Positions 19,027 to 28,448 of a stretch of 64,000 nucleotides of DNA are shown here, piece after piece. The notes under the pieces were generated by a model. That model ran no database searches and was not told where the DNA came from. It saw only the letters and a program-made list of their open reading frames with translations. How positions within the stretch are numbered: position 1 is the stretch's first letter; the number at the start of each line of letters is the position of its first letter. The stretch lies in NCBI GenBank assembly GCA_002011085.2, contig MTMB02000001.1, positions 721,007 to 785,006 of the forward strand, given 5' to 3'. Position numbers and translations under genes: made by a program. This stretch comes from Candidatus Geothermarchaeum rappei (GTDB lineage: Archaea > Thermoproteota > Nitrososphaeria > Geothermarchaeales > JDFR-13).

Positions 19027-20547
19027 CTAGAACTCCATCCTCCTAACTCCAGCCATCATAAGCCCGATCTCCTCAACACTTGTCTTCTCAGGATTGACTA
19101 TCCCCATCACCTCTCCCTCATAGAATACAGCGACTCTATCGCTTAGCATCAGTACCTCCTCTAGGTCTTCCGAAATTAATAGGATAGCTACTCCCTTATT
19201 CCTCTGCTCAATTATTTTCCTCCTAACATATTCTGTTGCCCCCACATCCAATCCACGTGTAGGTTGATTCACGATCAGTAGTTTAGGGTTTATAGCCAGC
19301 TCACGTGCTATAACGAGTTTCTGTCTATTACCACCAGACAGGTTTTTAGCTGGTAGAGATCTACTGGGCGTATCTATTCCATACTCCCGTATTATATCAT
19401 CTGCAAATCTATTCATCCCATCATAATTGAGGAATAGAGATCTTACGAGGAAGTTATATCTAGTCTTGAAAACAAGGTTGTCGCGTATCGATGCATCCCG
19501 GAAATAGCCCACTTCCTCTCTATCCTCAGGGATATATGCTACTCCAAGAGAGAGAATATCACTGGGAGATTTGTTTGTCACATCCAATCCATTTATGTAT
19601 ACACGGCCCTTGGTAACACGTCTCACTCCTATTAAGGCGCCTGCAAACTCTTTCTGGCCATTACCTGATACACCAGCTATCCCCAGTATCTCACCACTAC
19701 GTATCTCTAGGGAAACCCCTTTAACAGCATGTAGCCCTTGGTCGCCCATTACCCAAATACCTTCCGTCTTCAACACCGTATTACCATCAGCCTTTTTGGA
19801 AGGTCTTTTTATCCTGAATATAACTTCCCTGCCGACCATCATCCTCGCAAGCTCATGCTCATCCACTTCACTGGCCTCCCTCGTCCCCACTACACGCCCC
19901 TTCCTAAGCACTGTAACTCTATCACTTATCTCCATAACTTCATTCAGCTTGTGGCTAATGAATATCACTGACCTACCCTCTTTCTTCATCTGCCTGAGAA
20001 AGTTGAATAGCGACTTTACCTCCTGAGGGGTTAAAACAGCTGTAGGTTCATCAAGTATGAGTATCTTAGCATTACGATAAAGGAGTTTTAAGATCTCGAC
20101 TTTCTGCTGTTGCCCTACTGACAAGCTCCAGACCTCATCATCTGGGTTAAGACCAAGTTTGTATTTATCTACCAAATGTATTATACGCCTTCTCACGAGG
20201 TTCTTATCCAAGATAAAACTATTTTCCATCCCTAGCATAATGTTCTCCAAGACAGTAAAAGTGGGAACTAGGGTAAAGTGTTGATGCACCATACCTATCC
20301 CGAGTTTAATCGCATCTTTAGGAGAATGTAGCTCCACTCTTCTCCCATATATGTATATCTCGCCGTGGTCAGGAGAATATAATCCATATAAAATGTTCAT
20401 TAAAGTAGTTTTACCAGCTCCATTTTCACCAAGAAGAGCATGGATCTCTCCTCTTTTAATCGTTAAAGATACATGATCGTTGGCAGTGACTGCTGGAAAA
20501 CGCTTAACTATGTCCTTCATAACAACAGCATACTCATCTACTGACAT
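19027..20547 (-). CDS. BMP-type ABC transporter ATP-binding protein, duplicated domain (NupO/YufO-like)
   Basis: Tandem ATPase of 506 residues. The first domain has Walker A GENGAGKTTLMNIL, signature LSVGQQQKVEIL and Walker B ILILDEPTAVL. The second has a degenerate Walker A (GVSGNGQKEF), as in RbsA and YufO, and the signature LSGGNRQKLVIAREL. Such two-domain ATPases drive ribose, galactose and BMP-type nucleoside importers. The gene lies about 100 bases downstream of the binding-protein gene and heads the permease pair, giving the order SBP-ATPase-permease-permease-small protein on the minus strand. Confidence 0.93.
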   Translation of the reverse strand: MSVDEYAVVMKDIVKRFPAVTANDHVSLTIKRGEIHALLGENGAGKTTLMNILYGLYSPDHGEIYIYGRRVELHSPKDAIKLGIGMVHQHFTLVPTFTVLENIMLGMENSFILDKNLVRRRIIHLVDKYKLGLNPDDEVWSLSVGQQQKVEILKLLYRNAKILILDEPTAVLTPQEVKSLFNFLRQMKKEGRSVIFISHKLNEVMEISDRVTVLRKGRVVGTREASEVDEHELARMMVGREVIFRIKRPSKKADGNTVLKTEGIWVMGDQGLHAVKGVSLEIRSGEILGIAGVSGNGQKEFAGALIGVRRVTKGRVYINGLDVTNKSPSDILSLGVAYIPEDREEVGYFRDASIRDNLVFKTRYNFLVRSLFLNYDGMNRFADDIIREYGIDTPSRSLPAKNLSGGNRQKLVIARELAINPKLLIVNQPTRGLDVGATEYVRRKIIEQRNKGVAILLISEDLEEVLMLSDRVAVFYEGEVMGIVNPEKTSVEEIGLMMAGVRRMEF

Positions 20548-20647
20548 CAGCAGCCACCGCCAACAGGATGCCTTTTTCTACATCATAAACTATCCTTTTA
20601 TTTAATTCTTTCTAGGCGTGTCTCTGTGATAAATAGATGGAGGGCGC

Positions 20648-21742
20648 CTAGTCGGAGACCGGTACAGTCTCGTCGACAGGAACCCTGAATCTACCCTCAT
20701 GTATATCCTTGATAAGCTTATCCACCAGGTCTATAATCCCTCTCTCCTCTATCTTTTTCACGATGTCTGGATCTAGGCGCTCCTTATAGTTATGCCAAGT
20801 ACTATCTGTAGGACCTTCCCAGCCTGCAAGCCTAGCACCGCCTTTAGCCATCATAGTCCATTCAGCCAGATCCTTTGCCTGCCAACGCCCCTCATTTATC
20901 ATTGAAATAACTTCATTTACAGCTGGCCACATATCCCATTCAGGTCCCGTGATCACGACGTTGGGTGCTAGAGAATATTGATCCTTTAGATTGCCGAAGG
21001 TTGGGATACCTAGTGGAGAGGTAACGCTGAAGGGGTCATATCTCTCTGCATACATGACATCCACGCCCTCATCTATCTGGCTCTGGGCGGCTGACGCAGC
21101 GGTTGGCGGGTCGAACCAACTGTTGATGAATGTTATCTTCACTTTTGCATCTGGATTATAGTCTTTAACGCCATATTTGTAGGCATTTATCAGCCTATTT
21201 ACCTCTGGAATCGCGTATCCCCCGACTGCGCCTACAACATTTGAATCAGTTAGTTTTCCTGCGATAGCCCCAATGATATATGCTGGTTCATGTATCCAGT
21301 CGTCGAATACACTTACATTGGGCTCCATTGGCCCTAATCCAGAGCCGAAGACGAAGAAGACATCTGGATATTTCTCAGCAACATCCCTAGCCTCTTCTTC
21401 ACATCCAAAGACGTCGGCAAATATGAGGTTATATCCTCCGTCGACAGCCTCCATCATGACACGTGGCACATCTGAATAGGGAACGTTTTCAGTCCAGTCA
21501 TAAGATACATTCGGATAAGTCTCTGCAGCCTTTTGAAGCGCCTCGTGAACAACACCCACCCACGGTTCTTCAATTGGAGTTGAGGGAATGAAATAGGCCT
21601 TGATCTCCATGCTACCTGGTTTCACCGCAGTTTCAGGAACTGGTTTAGCAACCCATCCAACGCCAACCCCGAGGAGAAAACCACCGAGAGCAGCGGCAGA
21701 AACCTTAAGAAAATCACGCCTCTTGATAGGATCGCTGGCCAT
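20648..21742 (-). CDS. BMP-family (Med/BmpA) solute-binding protein with Tat signal
   Basis: Binding protein of 364 residues, BMP family (nucleoside-binding basic membrane protein). The N-terminus has a twin-arginine signal: IKRRDFLK at residues 6-13, then a hydrophobic stretch AALGGFLLGVGVGW. No clear lipobox cysteine follows, so export may be of a folded protein tethered by the uncleaved helix. Family-like segments include YNLIFADVFGCEEEARDVAEK and IIGAIAGKLTDSNVVGAVGG. The ATG at 21742 has GGTG upstream, and a GATTTAAAAG box lies at about 21777-21786. It is the first gene of the importer operon. Confidence 0.9.
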   Translation of the reverse strand: MASDPIKRRDFLKVSAAALGGFLLGVGVGWVAKPVPETAVKPGSMEIKAYFIPSTPIEEPWVGVVHEALQKAAETYPNVSYDWTENVPYSDVPRVMMEAVDGGYNLIFADVFGCEEEARDVAEKYPDVFFVFGSGLGPMEPNVSVFDDWIHEPAYIIGAIAGKLTDSNVVGAVGGYAIPEVNRLINAYKYGVKDYNPDAKVKITFINSWFDPPTAASAAQSQIDEGVDVMYAERYDPFSVTSPLGIPTFGNLKDQYSLAPNVVITGPEWDMWPAVNEVISMINEGRWQAKDLAEWTMMAKGGARLAGWEGPTDSTWHNYKERLDPDIVKKIEERGIIDLVDKLIKDIHEGRFRVPVDETVPVSD

Positions 21743-22030
21743 GATTACACCAGCAAATAATATTATAGAGACATATCTTTTAAATCAAAATAACATGTAA
21801 TTGTAAAATTTATGGCCCTTATAATATTGAAAAAATATAAATAATTTATTAATTTTCTATAAACATCCTCCTAGGTAATTTTAATTTGATGATCATGGCT
21901 CACCGATATTGATCGAGTCGGGACACTAGCTTGTAAAACCATTGTTTACATATGTTTACACCAGAGTGTGGAGAATTTGATAATGAATATTGTTGAATGT
22001 CTCATATGGATACAAGGATGAAATTGGATT
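21743..22030. other. AT-rich intergenic region with a TGTTTACA direct repeat
   Basis: This 288-base gap, the longest in the window, carries the promoter of the BMP importer operon (TATA-like GATTTAAAAG at 21777-21786 on the minus strand). About 200 bases upstream of that gene, TGTTTACA occurs twice with a ten-base period (21943-21950 and 21953-21960), one helical turn apart, as expected for a regulator binding the same face of DNA. I see no open reading frame with coding character and no RNA gene here. Confidence 0.4.
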
Positions 22031-22750
22031 TTATGCAAGCAGTACGGCGATTATCCCTGTAAGGAATATGCCATCGAATGTCCCTGCCCCACCGATGCTA
22101 ACAATGGATGCGCCTAGATCCTTGAATCTAGGTATGTTCAATAGGTCAGCACCTATAAGTGTGCCTAATGTACCTGAAACATATGCGATGAAACTGCTAT
22201 AACTTGGAGATATTAGGAGTGCCGTGATGGCGGCTACAATAGGTGGGAGAAGCGCTGGGGTAACTATCCCTATACCTTTAACGGGTTTAGCCATCAAGAA
22301 AGTGGCTATTGAGACCACGAGGATACCTATGAGATAATCATTAATCAAGAAAGGGAGCTTTAAGATGAGGAATATACTGAAGGCAACAGGTATCAATGCA
22401 CCTCCAACGTTTATGGCTACGACCATGTCATCTTCAACTTCACGGACTACTGGAACCCTGTACTTTATTCCAAAGAAGCTGATATATTCTGATGTTATGG
22501 CGATTCTCCGTGTCTTCATCTTGAAAACTGGGATATTTATAGAGCTGAAAACGAAGGCTGATATTAATAGTGTGAAAATAAGGTATGTGGGTAACCCAAG
22601 TTTTCTAAAGGCGAGCCCAAGTAAACCCACGTATAGTAGACCCAAAACAAATACTATTAATATTATGAATAGGATTAGAATGGAAAGGTGATAGGGAAAG
22701 TATATTATGCCAGCCATATTATTCTCTCTAGAAACAGCTTTGCTATGCAT
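22031..22750 (-). CDS. DUF1614 family integral membrane protein
   Basis: Integral membrane protein of 239 residues with about seven helices. The block VSIGGAGTFDGIFLTGIIAVLL at the C-terminus (core SIGGAGTFDGIF) and the GLPTYLIFTLLISAFVFSSI segment match the DUF1614 family of archaea and some bacteria, whose function is unknown. The start at 22750 has the ribosome site TGAGGAAA and a TATA-like TTAATATATGG upstream; an internal ATG at 22717 is an alternative. It shares a divergent promoter region with the PanB paralogue, which may hint at a common regulation. Confidence 0.8.
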   Translation of the reverse strand: MHSKAVSRENNMAGIIYFPYHLSILILFIILIVFVLGLLYVGLLGLAFRKLGLPTYLIFTLLISAFVFSSINIPVFKMKTRRIAITSEYISFFGIKYRVPVVREVEDDMVVAINVGGALIPVAFSIFLILKLPFLINDYLIGILVVSIATFLMAKPVKGIGIVTPALLPPIVAAITALLISPSYSSFIAYVSGTLGTLIGADLLNIPRFKDLGASIVSIGGAGTFDGIFLTGIIAVLLA

Positions 22751-22829
22751 TTTCCTCAGTAAAAAATGGCTTTAAAACCATATATTAAGTTTCTATAATC
22801 AGGGTATACTGTATATCTGGTGACCCACA

Positions 22830-23597
22830 ATGTGGTATAAGAAGATTATTCATAAGAAAGGCAGAGAGAAGATCGTTATGGTTACGGCATACGACTATCA
22901 GACTGCTAAGATACTTGATGAATGTAATATTGACTTGATATTAGTTGGAGATAGCCTAGGCATGGTGTTTCAAGGCCATAATAATACTAAGAGCGTAAAG
23001 CTGGAGCATATGATATATCATACAGAGTGTGTAGCTAGAGGTGTGAAAAATACCCCTGTATTATCGGATATGCCGGTTAATACACATAATACGGTTGATG
23101 AGGCGATTAAGAACGCTGAGAAGCTTGTTGAAGCCGGTGCATCAGGCGTATTGATAGAGGGATATAAGCCTCATATAGTCAGAGAAGTTGTTTCGGTGGG
23201 CATACCAGTTATGAGTCACCTAGGTATCCTGCCTCAGACAGAGGATGTGATAAAGGTAAAGGGGAGGACCCCTGAAGAAAGAAAGATGCTCATTGACAAC
23301 GCCATAGATATGGAGGAAGCAGGTATCTTTGCACTTGCACTGGAACTTGTAGTGGAGGGTGTTGCACGGGAGATCACCAGTATGCTGAGAATACCGACAA
23401 TTGGTGTGGGGGCAGGTAGGTATTGTGATGGCCAGGTACTTGTTTTAAATGATCTCTTGGGCTATGACTATGACTTCTCCCCCAAGTTTCTCAAGAGATA
23501 CGCTGACTTGAGGACTGTGATAAGGGAGGCGGTGGTTAGGTTTAGAGATGAGGTGCGTAGAGGCATATATCCCAGCGAGGAATACGTCTATAAATAA
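22830..23597 (+). CDS. PanB-like protein with altered active site (ketopantoate hydroxymethyltransferase paralogue)
   Basis: Second member of the PanB family, 255 residues, clearly homologous to the copy at 12798 but divergent. It keeps the metal loop VGDSLGMVF, the GHLG-type motif (as SHLGILPQ), the metal glutamate in LIEGYKP, and the glutamate in ALELVVE that corresponds to the general base. It replaces the lysine of VKIEGG (Lys112 in E. coli PanB, a ketopantoate ligand) with leucine, has DMPVNTHNT instead of DMPFMSY, and is three residues short in the QFGGY loop. The changes suggest a related aldol-type reaction on another oxo-acid rather than a backup PanB. It stands alone, outside the CoA cluster. 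Confidence 0.8.
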   Translation: MWYKKIIHKKGREKIVMVTAYDYQTAKILDECNIDLILVGDSLGMVFQGHNNTKSVKLEHMIYHTECVARGVKNTPVLSDMPVNTHNTVDEAIKNAEKLVEAGASGVLIEGYKPHIVREVVSVGIPVMSHLGILPQTEDVIKVKGRTPEERKMLIDNAIDMEEAGIFALALELVVEGVAREITSMLRIPTIGVGAGRYCDGQVLVLNDLLGYDYDFSPKFLKRYADLRTVIREAVVRFRDEVRRGIYPSEEYVYK

Positions 23598-23614
23598 CCT
23601 ATTTAGTGAAAACA

Positions 23615-25225
23615 TCATGTAACAAGATATTTCTCCGATACTATGTTCCCGATATTCAGGATTAGGCTCTCATCCATAGTCTTTTTAAGCATAGCAGACT
23701 CGATCAAGCCTTTTTCGCCATATTGAATCTTTAATATTGGCTCAGGCTCACCGTCCTCAAAATACACTTTTTTACCGACACCATGTTCAGCTGATATTGT
23801 GCCCCCAAGGGCAACGCCTTTCTTCATCAGCTCCACGGCGTGGTCCAGTGATTTTCTAAGTTCATCAACATTTCTTGGGAGGAAATTGAAGTGAATATGG
23901 TCGTCTCCGATGTGTCCATACATGACATAGTGTATTCCCGACGACTCTCCAATATCCAAATATGTGTCCATCATCTCCCCAAATCTATTCTCCGGCACAG
24001 CGATATCCGTTGAGACTTTATGTGTATTATGTCGTCTCACGAAGATAGATACTCCCTCTGGAACCGCATGTCTCATCTCCCTAGACTTTTCAATCCAATT
24101 TGGATCCTCTGAAGCCATAACTTTCAAAACATTGAACTCATCCAAGATCTCACTTACTTCCGCCATCGTATCAAACACATCCTCCTCTTCACCAGCTATC
24201 TCGAAGAATATAATCCCTTTTGACTCCTCGGGGATTAATGGAGGACGATATTTCCTCCTGATGAAGTCAACGGAATATCCATCGAAGAACTCTATTGAGA
24301 AGATCGATGCAGAGCTCTCAACAGAGAACTTTTTGAGGGAATCCACGAACCCAAGTAGATCATCCATATTACTGAAGTGAGCATATATGGGGAAAATGAC
24401 GTCAGGCATCGGCTCCAACCCTATCTCAATCTCACTATATACTCCGAGGGTCCCCTCCGCACCTATAAACAGGTCAATCAAATCCATCTCATCCTTGGCA
24501 TAATATCCTGCTGAGTGTTTCTTCAGCGAGGGCATTCTATACTTTGGGAGAGGAACATCTATAATCTCTCCACTAGAGGTCTCCAACTCAAAATATCTTC
24601 TAGATAGATTATACTCACCTCTATTTATCTCAACTATATCTCCATTTGGCAATACGATCCTCAGCCTCCTAACATAATGCCTTATCGGCGCGAACCTGAA
24701 TGTCCATGCACCTGATGAATTTGTAGCTACATTACCCCCTACAAATGCATTTTTCTCAGTAGGATTTGGTGGATATATCAGCTTATATCTCGATATCATA
24801 TCTATCAAAACATTCAGGGGAATCCCCGGGGGAACAACCGTATAAGGACGCCCCTCAGAATCTCTGCCAATTCTGATTACATATCCCTTACCTAGATAAT
24901 CTCCCTTAACGATACGCTCTCCCTCTCTACATGTTGTTACCGGCCTAGTCATATACTCCATAGACATTATATAACCGCCTAGTGGGATTCTGGCGCCGGT
25001 TAATCCTGTACCACCACCTGAGACCGCGATCCTTATCCTATTAACATGTGCTTTATAGAGTAACTTTGATATATGCGCCTCTGACTCTGGATACACAACG
25101 GCTTCTGCACTACCACCTCCTATATTAGACTCATCTTTAAGATAGTTTTCTAAAATATCTGGGTTCCTAACCATCTTTGGCTCTTCTTCATGGAGGTCAT
25201 GGGGAAAAGCCTTTATTCGGGTCAT
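23615..25225 (-). CDS. FAD-linked oxidase (D-lactate/glycolate dehydrogenase GlcD-like)
   Basis: Flavoprotein of 536 residues in the VAO/PCMH family. The FAD-binding domain has SGGGTGLTGARIPLGG (residues 69-84), VPPGIPLNVLIDMI and VGGNVATNSSGAWTFRFAP, and the FAD-oxidase C domain has HIGDDHIHFNFLP and SAEHGVGKKVYF. These are the marks of D-lactate dehydrogenase (cytochrome) and GlcD. There is no C-terminal ferredoxin module, so electrons must leave through a partner not seen here. Substrate could be D-lactate, glycolate or another 2-hydroxyacid. The minus-strand ATG at 25225 and the plus-strand glycosyltransferase share a TATA-like region near 25255. Confidence 0.88.
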   Translation of the reverse strand: MTRIKAFPHDLHEEEPKMVRNPDILENYLKDESNIGGGSAEAVVYPESEAHISKLLYKAHVNRIRIAVSGGGTGLTGARIPLGGYIMSMEYMTRPVTTCREGERIVKGDYLGKGYVIRIGRDSEGRPYTVVPPGIPLNVLIDMISRYKLIYPPNPTEKNAFVGGNVATNSSGAWTFRFAPIRHYVRRLRIVLPNGDIVEINRGEYNLSRRYFELETSSGEIIDVPLPKYRMPSLKKHSAGYYAKDEMDLIDLFIGAEGTLGVYSEIEIGLEPMPDVIFPIYAHFSNMDDLLGFVDSLKKFSVESSASIFSIEFFDGYSVDFIRRKYRPPLIPEESKGIIFFEIAGEEEDVFDTMAEVSEILDEFNVLKVMASEDPNWIEKSREMRHAVPEGVSIFVRRHNTHKVSTDIAVPENRFGEMMDTYLDIGESSGIHYVMYGHIGDDHIHFNFLPRNVDELRKSLDHAVELMKKGVALGGTISAEHGVGKKVYFEDGEPEPILKIQYGEKGLIESAMLKKTMDESLILNIGNIVSEKYLVT

Positions 25226-25251
25226 CTTAATAATTACTTAATCGGTTATAG

Positions 25252-25265
25252 ACAGATATATTTTA
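25252..25265. promoter_or_regulatory. Shared TATA-like region between GlcD-like and glycosyltransferase genes
   Basis: AGATATATTTTACT lies between divergent starts. It is about 33 bases from the GlcD-like ATG (minus strand, nearly leaderless) and about 38 bases from the glycosyltransferase ATG (plus strand, with GAAGGGAG in the leader). One AT-rich element could serve both directions. Confidence 0.3.
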
Positions 25266-25297
25266 CTATCTTCATCAATTGTTATAGATGAAGGGAG

Positions 25298-26422
25298 ATG
25301 GACGGCGGAATCCTATCTTCAGCTATAGAGTTTCTATACGCTGTGTTGGCTATAATGAGTATAACGATACTTATAGCCCAAAGTGGCTACCTACGTCTTC
25401 CCCGCTGCCCAAATGAGGAGGAAGAGAAAATAGGGAGTATTAGTGTAGTTATCCCGGTTAGAAATGAGAGGGAAAATATCCGGAGGCTGGTAGAGGGGAT
25501 ACATGGACCAGGAATAGAGATCATTATAGTTGATGATGAATCGACTGATGGATCCTATGAAGAAGCATTGAAGATATGTTCAGATTATGAAAATTGTAAG
25601 GCCATACGTGTATCGAAGCCAAGTGACTGGATGGGCAAACCATATGCATGCTACATGGGATATCTAGAGAGTAGTGGAGAATATATTGTCTTTCTTGACT
25701 CAGACACTGTATTATCCACTAAAGACATTTATTGTTTAGTTAAGCATCTTAAATCCTTCGATATCGTATCTGGGGTACCAAGGTTTAAATGCAGAAATTT
25801 ACTGTCTTCACTAGTTGAATTTGCATTTAACATACTTGTAAGCATGTTCTATCCTCCATGGAGAGTTGGTGAAGGCGGTAAACCATGGCTCGCCGGCGCA
25901 GTCATGGCGTGGAGGAGAGAAGCATATGATAAAGTAGGTGGCCATAAAAGAGTCTATAATACCGTGGTTGAAGATGCTGAGCTTGGAAGGATAGCGTATC
26001 AAGAGGGTCTAAAAATCAGTTTTATACGTGGAGGCTGGTATACCATATGGAGACCGAGCTACAGGGATCTAGAGAACTTTTTTACGAGAATTATGATGTT
26101 CATAAAGATCGGTAGGAAGGAGGCACTCTTACTTATCGCTGTCTCATTAACAATAAATATAGCCATATATCTCCTACCAATAATGATATTCCTAGGCTAC
26201 CTTACACTTATCGAGGGACTAGGGTTTCTAATCTCGATCTGGTCCGTACCCATTCTACAGATCTTATCTGGAGTTGTGAAACCAAGGGTATATTCGATTG
26301 TTCTATATCCTATTGGTTTCCTTCTAGTCGGGTGGCTTCTCTATGTCGCTTGGAGAAAGACTCAGAATAAGATCGTGATAAACTGGAGGGGAAGAGAGAT
26401 AATCATTGGAGGACATATCTGA
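25298..26422 (+). CDS. Family 2 glycosyltransferase, membrane-bound
   Basis: GT-A fold glycosyltransferase of 374 residues. An N-terminal helix (about residues 6-28) precedes the catalytic domain with VVIPVRNERENIRRL, the nucleotide-sugar aspartates VDDEST, the DxD-type FLDSDT and the VEDAELGRIA motif. Two or three membrane helices follow at about residues 275-355. The layout resembles CrtQ-like and polyprenol-linked glycosyltransferases (COG1215/COG0463), so a lipid or membrane carbohydrate product is likely; the acceptor is unknown. The ATG at 25298 has GAAGGGAG directly upstream. Confidence 0.85.
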   Translation: MDGGILSSAIEFLYAVLAIMSITILIAQSGYLRLPRCPNEEEEKIGSISVVIPVRNERENIRRLVEGIHGPGIEIIIVDDESTDGSYEEALKICSDYENCKAIRVSKPSDWMGKPYACYMGYLESSGEYIVFLDSDTVLSTKDIYCLVKHLKSFDIVSGVPRFKCRNLLSSLVEFAFNILVSMFYPPWRVGEGGKPWLAGAVMAWRREAYDKVGGHKRVYNTVVEDAELGRIAYQEGLKISFIRGGWYTIWRPSYRDLENFFTRIMMFIKIGRKEALLLIAVSLTINIAIYLLPIMIFLGYLTLIEGLGFLISIWSVPILQILSGVVKPRVYSIVLYPIGFLLVGWLLYVAWRKTQNKIVINWRGREIIIGGHI

Positions 26423-26437
26423 AAATAAGAGGGATAA

Positions 26438-26770
26438 TTATCCTTCTTTCTCAACTATCACCGCGGTTCCTGTTGCTGAAATCAATACCACGCCTTCGAA
26501 AACTTCAGATGTCTCTAGATCTACACCTATAACAGCGTTTGCACCTAATGCCTTTGCTTCATTGATCATCCTCTCCAAGGCCTCTTTTCTAGCCTTCATC
26601 ATCTCATTAGTATACGCCGATACTTCTCCACCTAATGCACCCTGTATTCCAGCGATTATCTTTCCACCTACACCTCTTGTCCTAGCGGTTAAACCAGTTA
26701 CGATTCCTAATACCTTCTTAATACGGTAACCAGGTAGCTCTGGAGTTGTAACTACCATTATCTCATCCAT
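26438..26770 (-). CDS. YbjQ/UPF0145 family protein
   Basis: Small soluble protein of 110 residues from ATG 26770 (114 from ATG 26782; the nearer GGTGAT site favours 26770). It starts MVVTTPELPGYRIKKVLGIV after MDEI and contains RTRGVGGKIIAGIQGALGGE and ALGANAVIGVDLETSE, the conserved blocks of the YbjQ family (DUF74). These pentameric proteins are widespread, have no established role, and are sometimes described as heavy-metal-binding-like. It is convergent with the glycosyltransferase gene, 15 bases apart. Confidence 0.88.
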   Translation of the reverse strand: MDEIMVVTTPELPGYRIKKVLGIVTGLTARTRGVGGKIIAGIQGALGGEVSAYTNEMMKARKEALERMINEAKALGANAVIGVDLETSEVFEGVVLISATGTAVIVEKEG

Positions 26771-26835
26771 CTCAATCACCATATAAATTTAGTGACTCAA
26801 CCAATTATTATGTAGAAGAGAATAAAGATGAGGAG

Positions 26836-28329
26836 CTAGGAGAGATACTTCTCTCTAAGGTATCTCGTGAAGTATGTTGGGTCGAACTCCTCCCCAAAAC
26901 TTCTTTTAAGCAACTCCTTCGGCGGATAGGTAGCCCCCCACTTATGTATCTTCTCCCTGAGGTAGTTCTTGATAGCATCATAATCCTTGTTGAAGACTAG
27001 ATCCTCAATGCTACCGAGTTCATTTACCATGTGATGCCTTATTTGAGCCGCGACTAATGTGCCGATAGTATATGTGGGGAAGTATCCTATTGAGCCCTGG
27101 CTCCAGTGGATGTCCTGGAGGACTCCCTCACTATATGACTTTGGTCTTATCCCAAGTAGTCTATCCATCTCATCATTCCATAGTTCGGCGACGTCTGAAG
27201 CAGATATCTCGCCGGTTATCAGGAGTTTTTCAAGTTTAAACCTAAGTAGAATATGGATATTGTAAGTTACTTCATCGGCCTCTGTCCTAATGAAACTAGG
27301 TCGTACAGTATTGAAATAACGATATATCTCCTCTGGACTATAGTCTTTTAAGAAAGGAAGATGCTTCTTTAGAAGTTCATAAGTAGCCTCTATAAATGCC
27401 TTGGATCTGCCTAGCATGTTCTCCCAGAAACGTGACTGTGACTCATGTATACCTAGCGAAGCTCCATGGGCGATAGGAGTCATCATGAGCTTATCATCTA
27501 TCTGAAGCTCATACAAGGCATGGCCAAACTCATGTATCGTGCCCAATAACGACCTCTTAAAGTCATATCCCTCATACCTAGTTGTTATTCTGACGTCTTT
27601 CAAGCCCATGTTTATCGTAAATGGATGTGCTGATTCATCTAGCCTACCGCTGTCGAAGGGATACTTAAGTAGCTTGAGAATCTCCATATTCACCTTCCTC
27701 ATAGCTTCAACGTCATACTTCACATCTTCCAGGGGGTGTTTCTGGGGGTAATAATCATTTTCTAAAACCTGGTCCAAAACCTTTCTTATCTCTGGCTCTA
27801 ACTTGCTAAACATCATATCAACATCCCTAGTTAATAGACCCTCTTCATAGAAGTCCAAGAGAGCATCATATGGATGTTCCTCATAACCCAGATATTCCAC
27901 AACCTTTTTTTCTAACTCGACAATCTTCTCTAGATAAGGTTTGAATATATTAAAGTCATTCTTCTCTTTAGCAGCCTTCCAGTAGGGCCTAGCCTCTTGT
28001 GCGGTCTTAGCCAGCTCCCTAACCAGCTCTGGTGGGAGAGCTTTCATTATCCTAATATCTCTCTTCAACACTCTTACAACGCCTTTTTCAAAGTCATTCA
28101 GACCCTCAGCTTTATCAAGCTTATCGACAAGCGAGACAAGTTTTTCGTCAAGAAGGAGCTTTTGAGAAAGTACCGATAGCTCTCCTATGGCTACACTTCT
28201 CTCCATAATACCGTTTTTAGGCATATAGGTCTCTGAATCCCAGTGTAGCACTGATGTCGCGTGGGAGATTGCCCAAATAACTCGATACCTTTCGAGTAAC
28301 TCCTTTACACCCTCATTTTCAAATACCAT
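26836..28329 (-). CDS. Carboxypeptidase Taq (peptidase family M32)
   Basis: Zinc or cobalt metallocarboxypeptidase of 497 residues, the usual M32 length, that trims C-terminal residues from peptides in the cytoplasm. The metal site is HEFGH in TIHEFGHALYE, with the downstream glutamate in the HESQSRFWEN motif (third ligand) and the family block RTEADEVTYNIHILLRFKLE (first part). The final region QDIHWSQGSIGYFPTY is typical of thermophile enzymes. It is one of three peptidases in the window, fitting use of imported peptides. Confidence 0.95.
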   Translation of the reverse strand: MVFENEGVKELLERYRVIWAISHATSVLHWDSETYMPKNGIMERSVAIGELSVLSQKLLLDEKLVSLVDKLDKAEGLNDFEKGVVRVLKRDIRIMKALPPELVRELAKTAQEARPYWKAAKEKNDFNIFKPYLEKIVELEKKVVEYLGYEEHPYDALLDFYEEGLLTRDVDMMFSKLEPEIRKVLDQVLENDYYPQKHPLEDVKYDVEAMRKVNMEILKLLKYPFDSGRLDESAHPFTINMGLKDVRITTRYEGYDFKRSLLGTIHEFGHALYELQIDDKLMMTPIAHGASLGIHESQSRFWENMLGRSKAFIEATYELLKKHLPFLKDYSPEEIYRYFNTVRPSFIRTEADEVTYNIHILLRFKLEKLLITGEISASDVAELWNDEMDRLLGIRPKSYSEGVLQDIHWSQGSIGYFPTYTIGTLVAAQIRHHMVNELGSIEDLVFNKDYDAIKNYLREKIHKWGATYPPKELLKRSFGEEFDPTYFTRYLREKYLS

Positions 28330-28413
28330 CTACGTATCACCCTAAGAATAAAAAATATCATAGTAAGTTTCTAAATAAGACACGTCAATATTTTTTAGCT
28401 TATCACGAACTAC

Positions 28414-28423
28414 TTTTTATATG
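28414..28423 (+). promoter_or_regulatory. TATA-like box before the DUF711 gene
   Basis: TTTTTATATG is centred about 30 bases before the ATG at 28449, predicting a transcript that starts just before that codon. The upstream GTG at 28434 would be only 16 bases from the box, which argues against it as the start. Confidence 0.35.
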
Positions 28424-28448
28424 ACTGCTCTATGTGAGGAATGATAAA

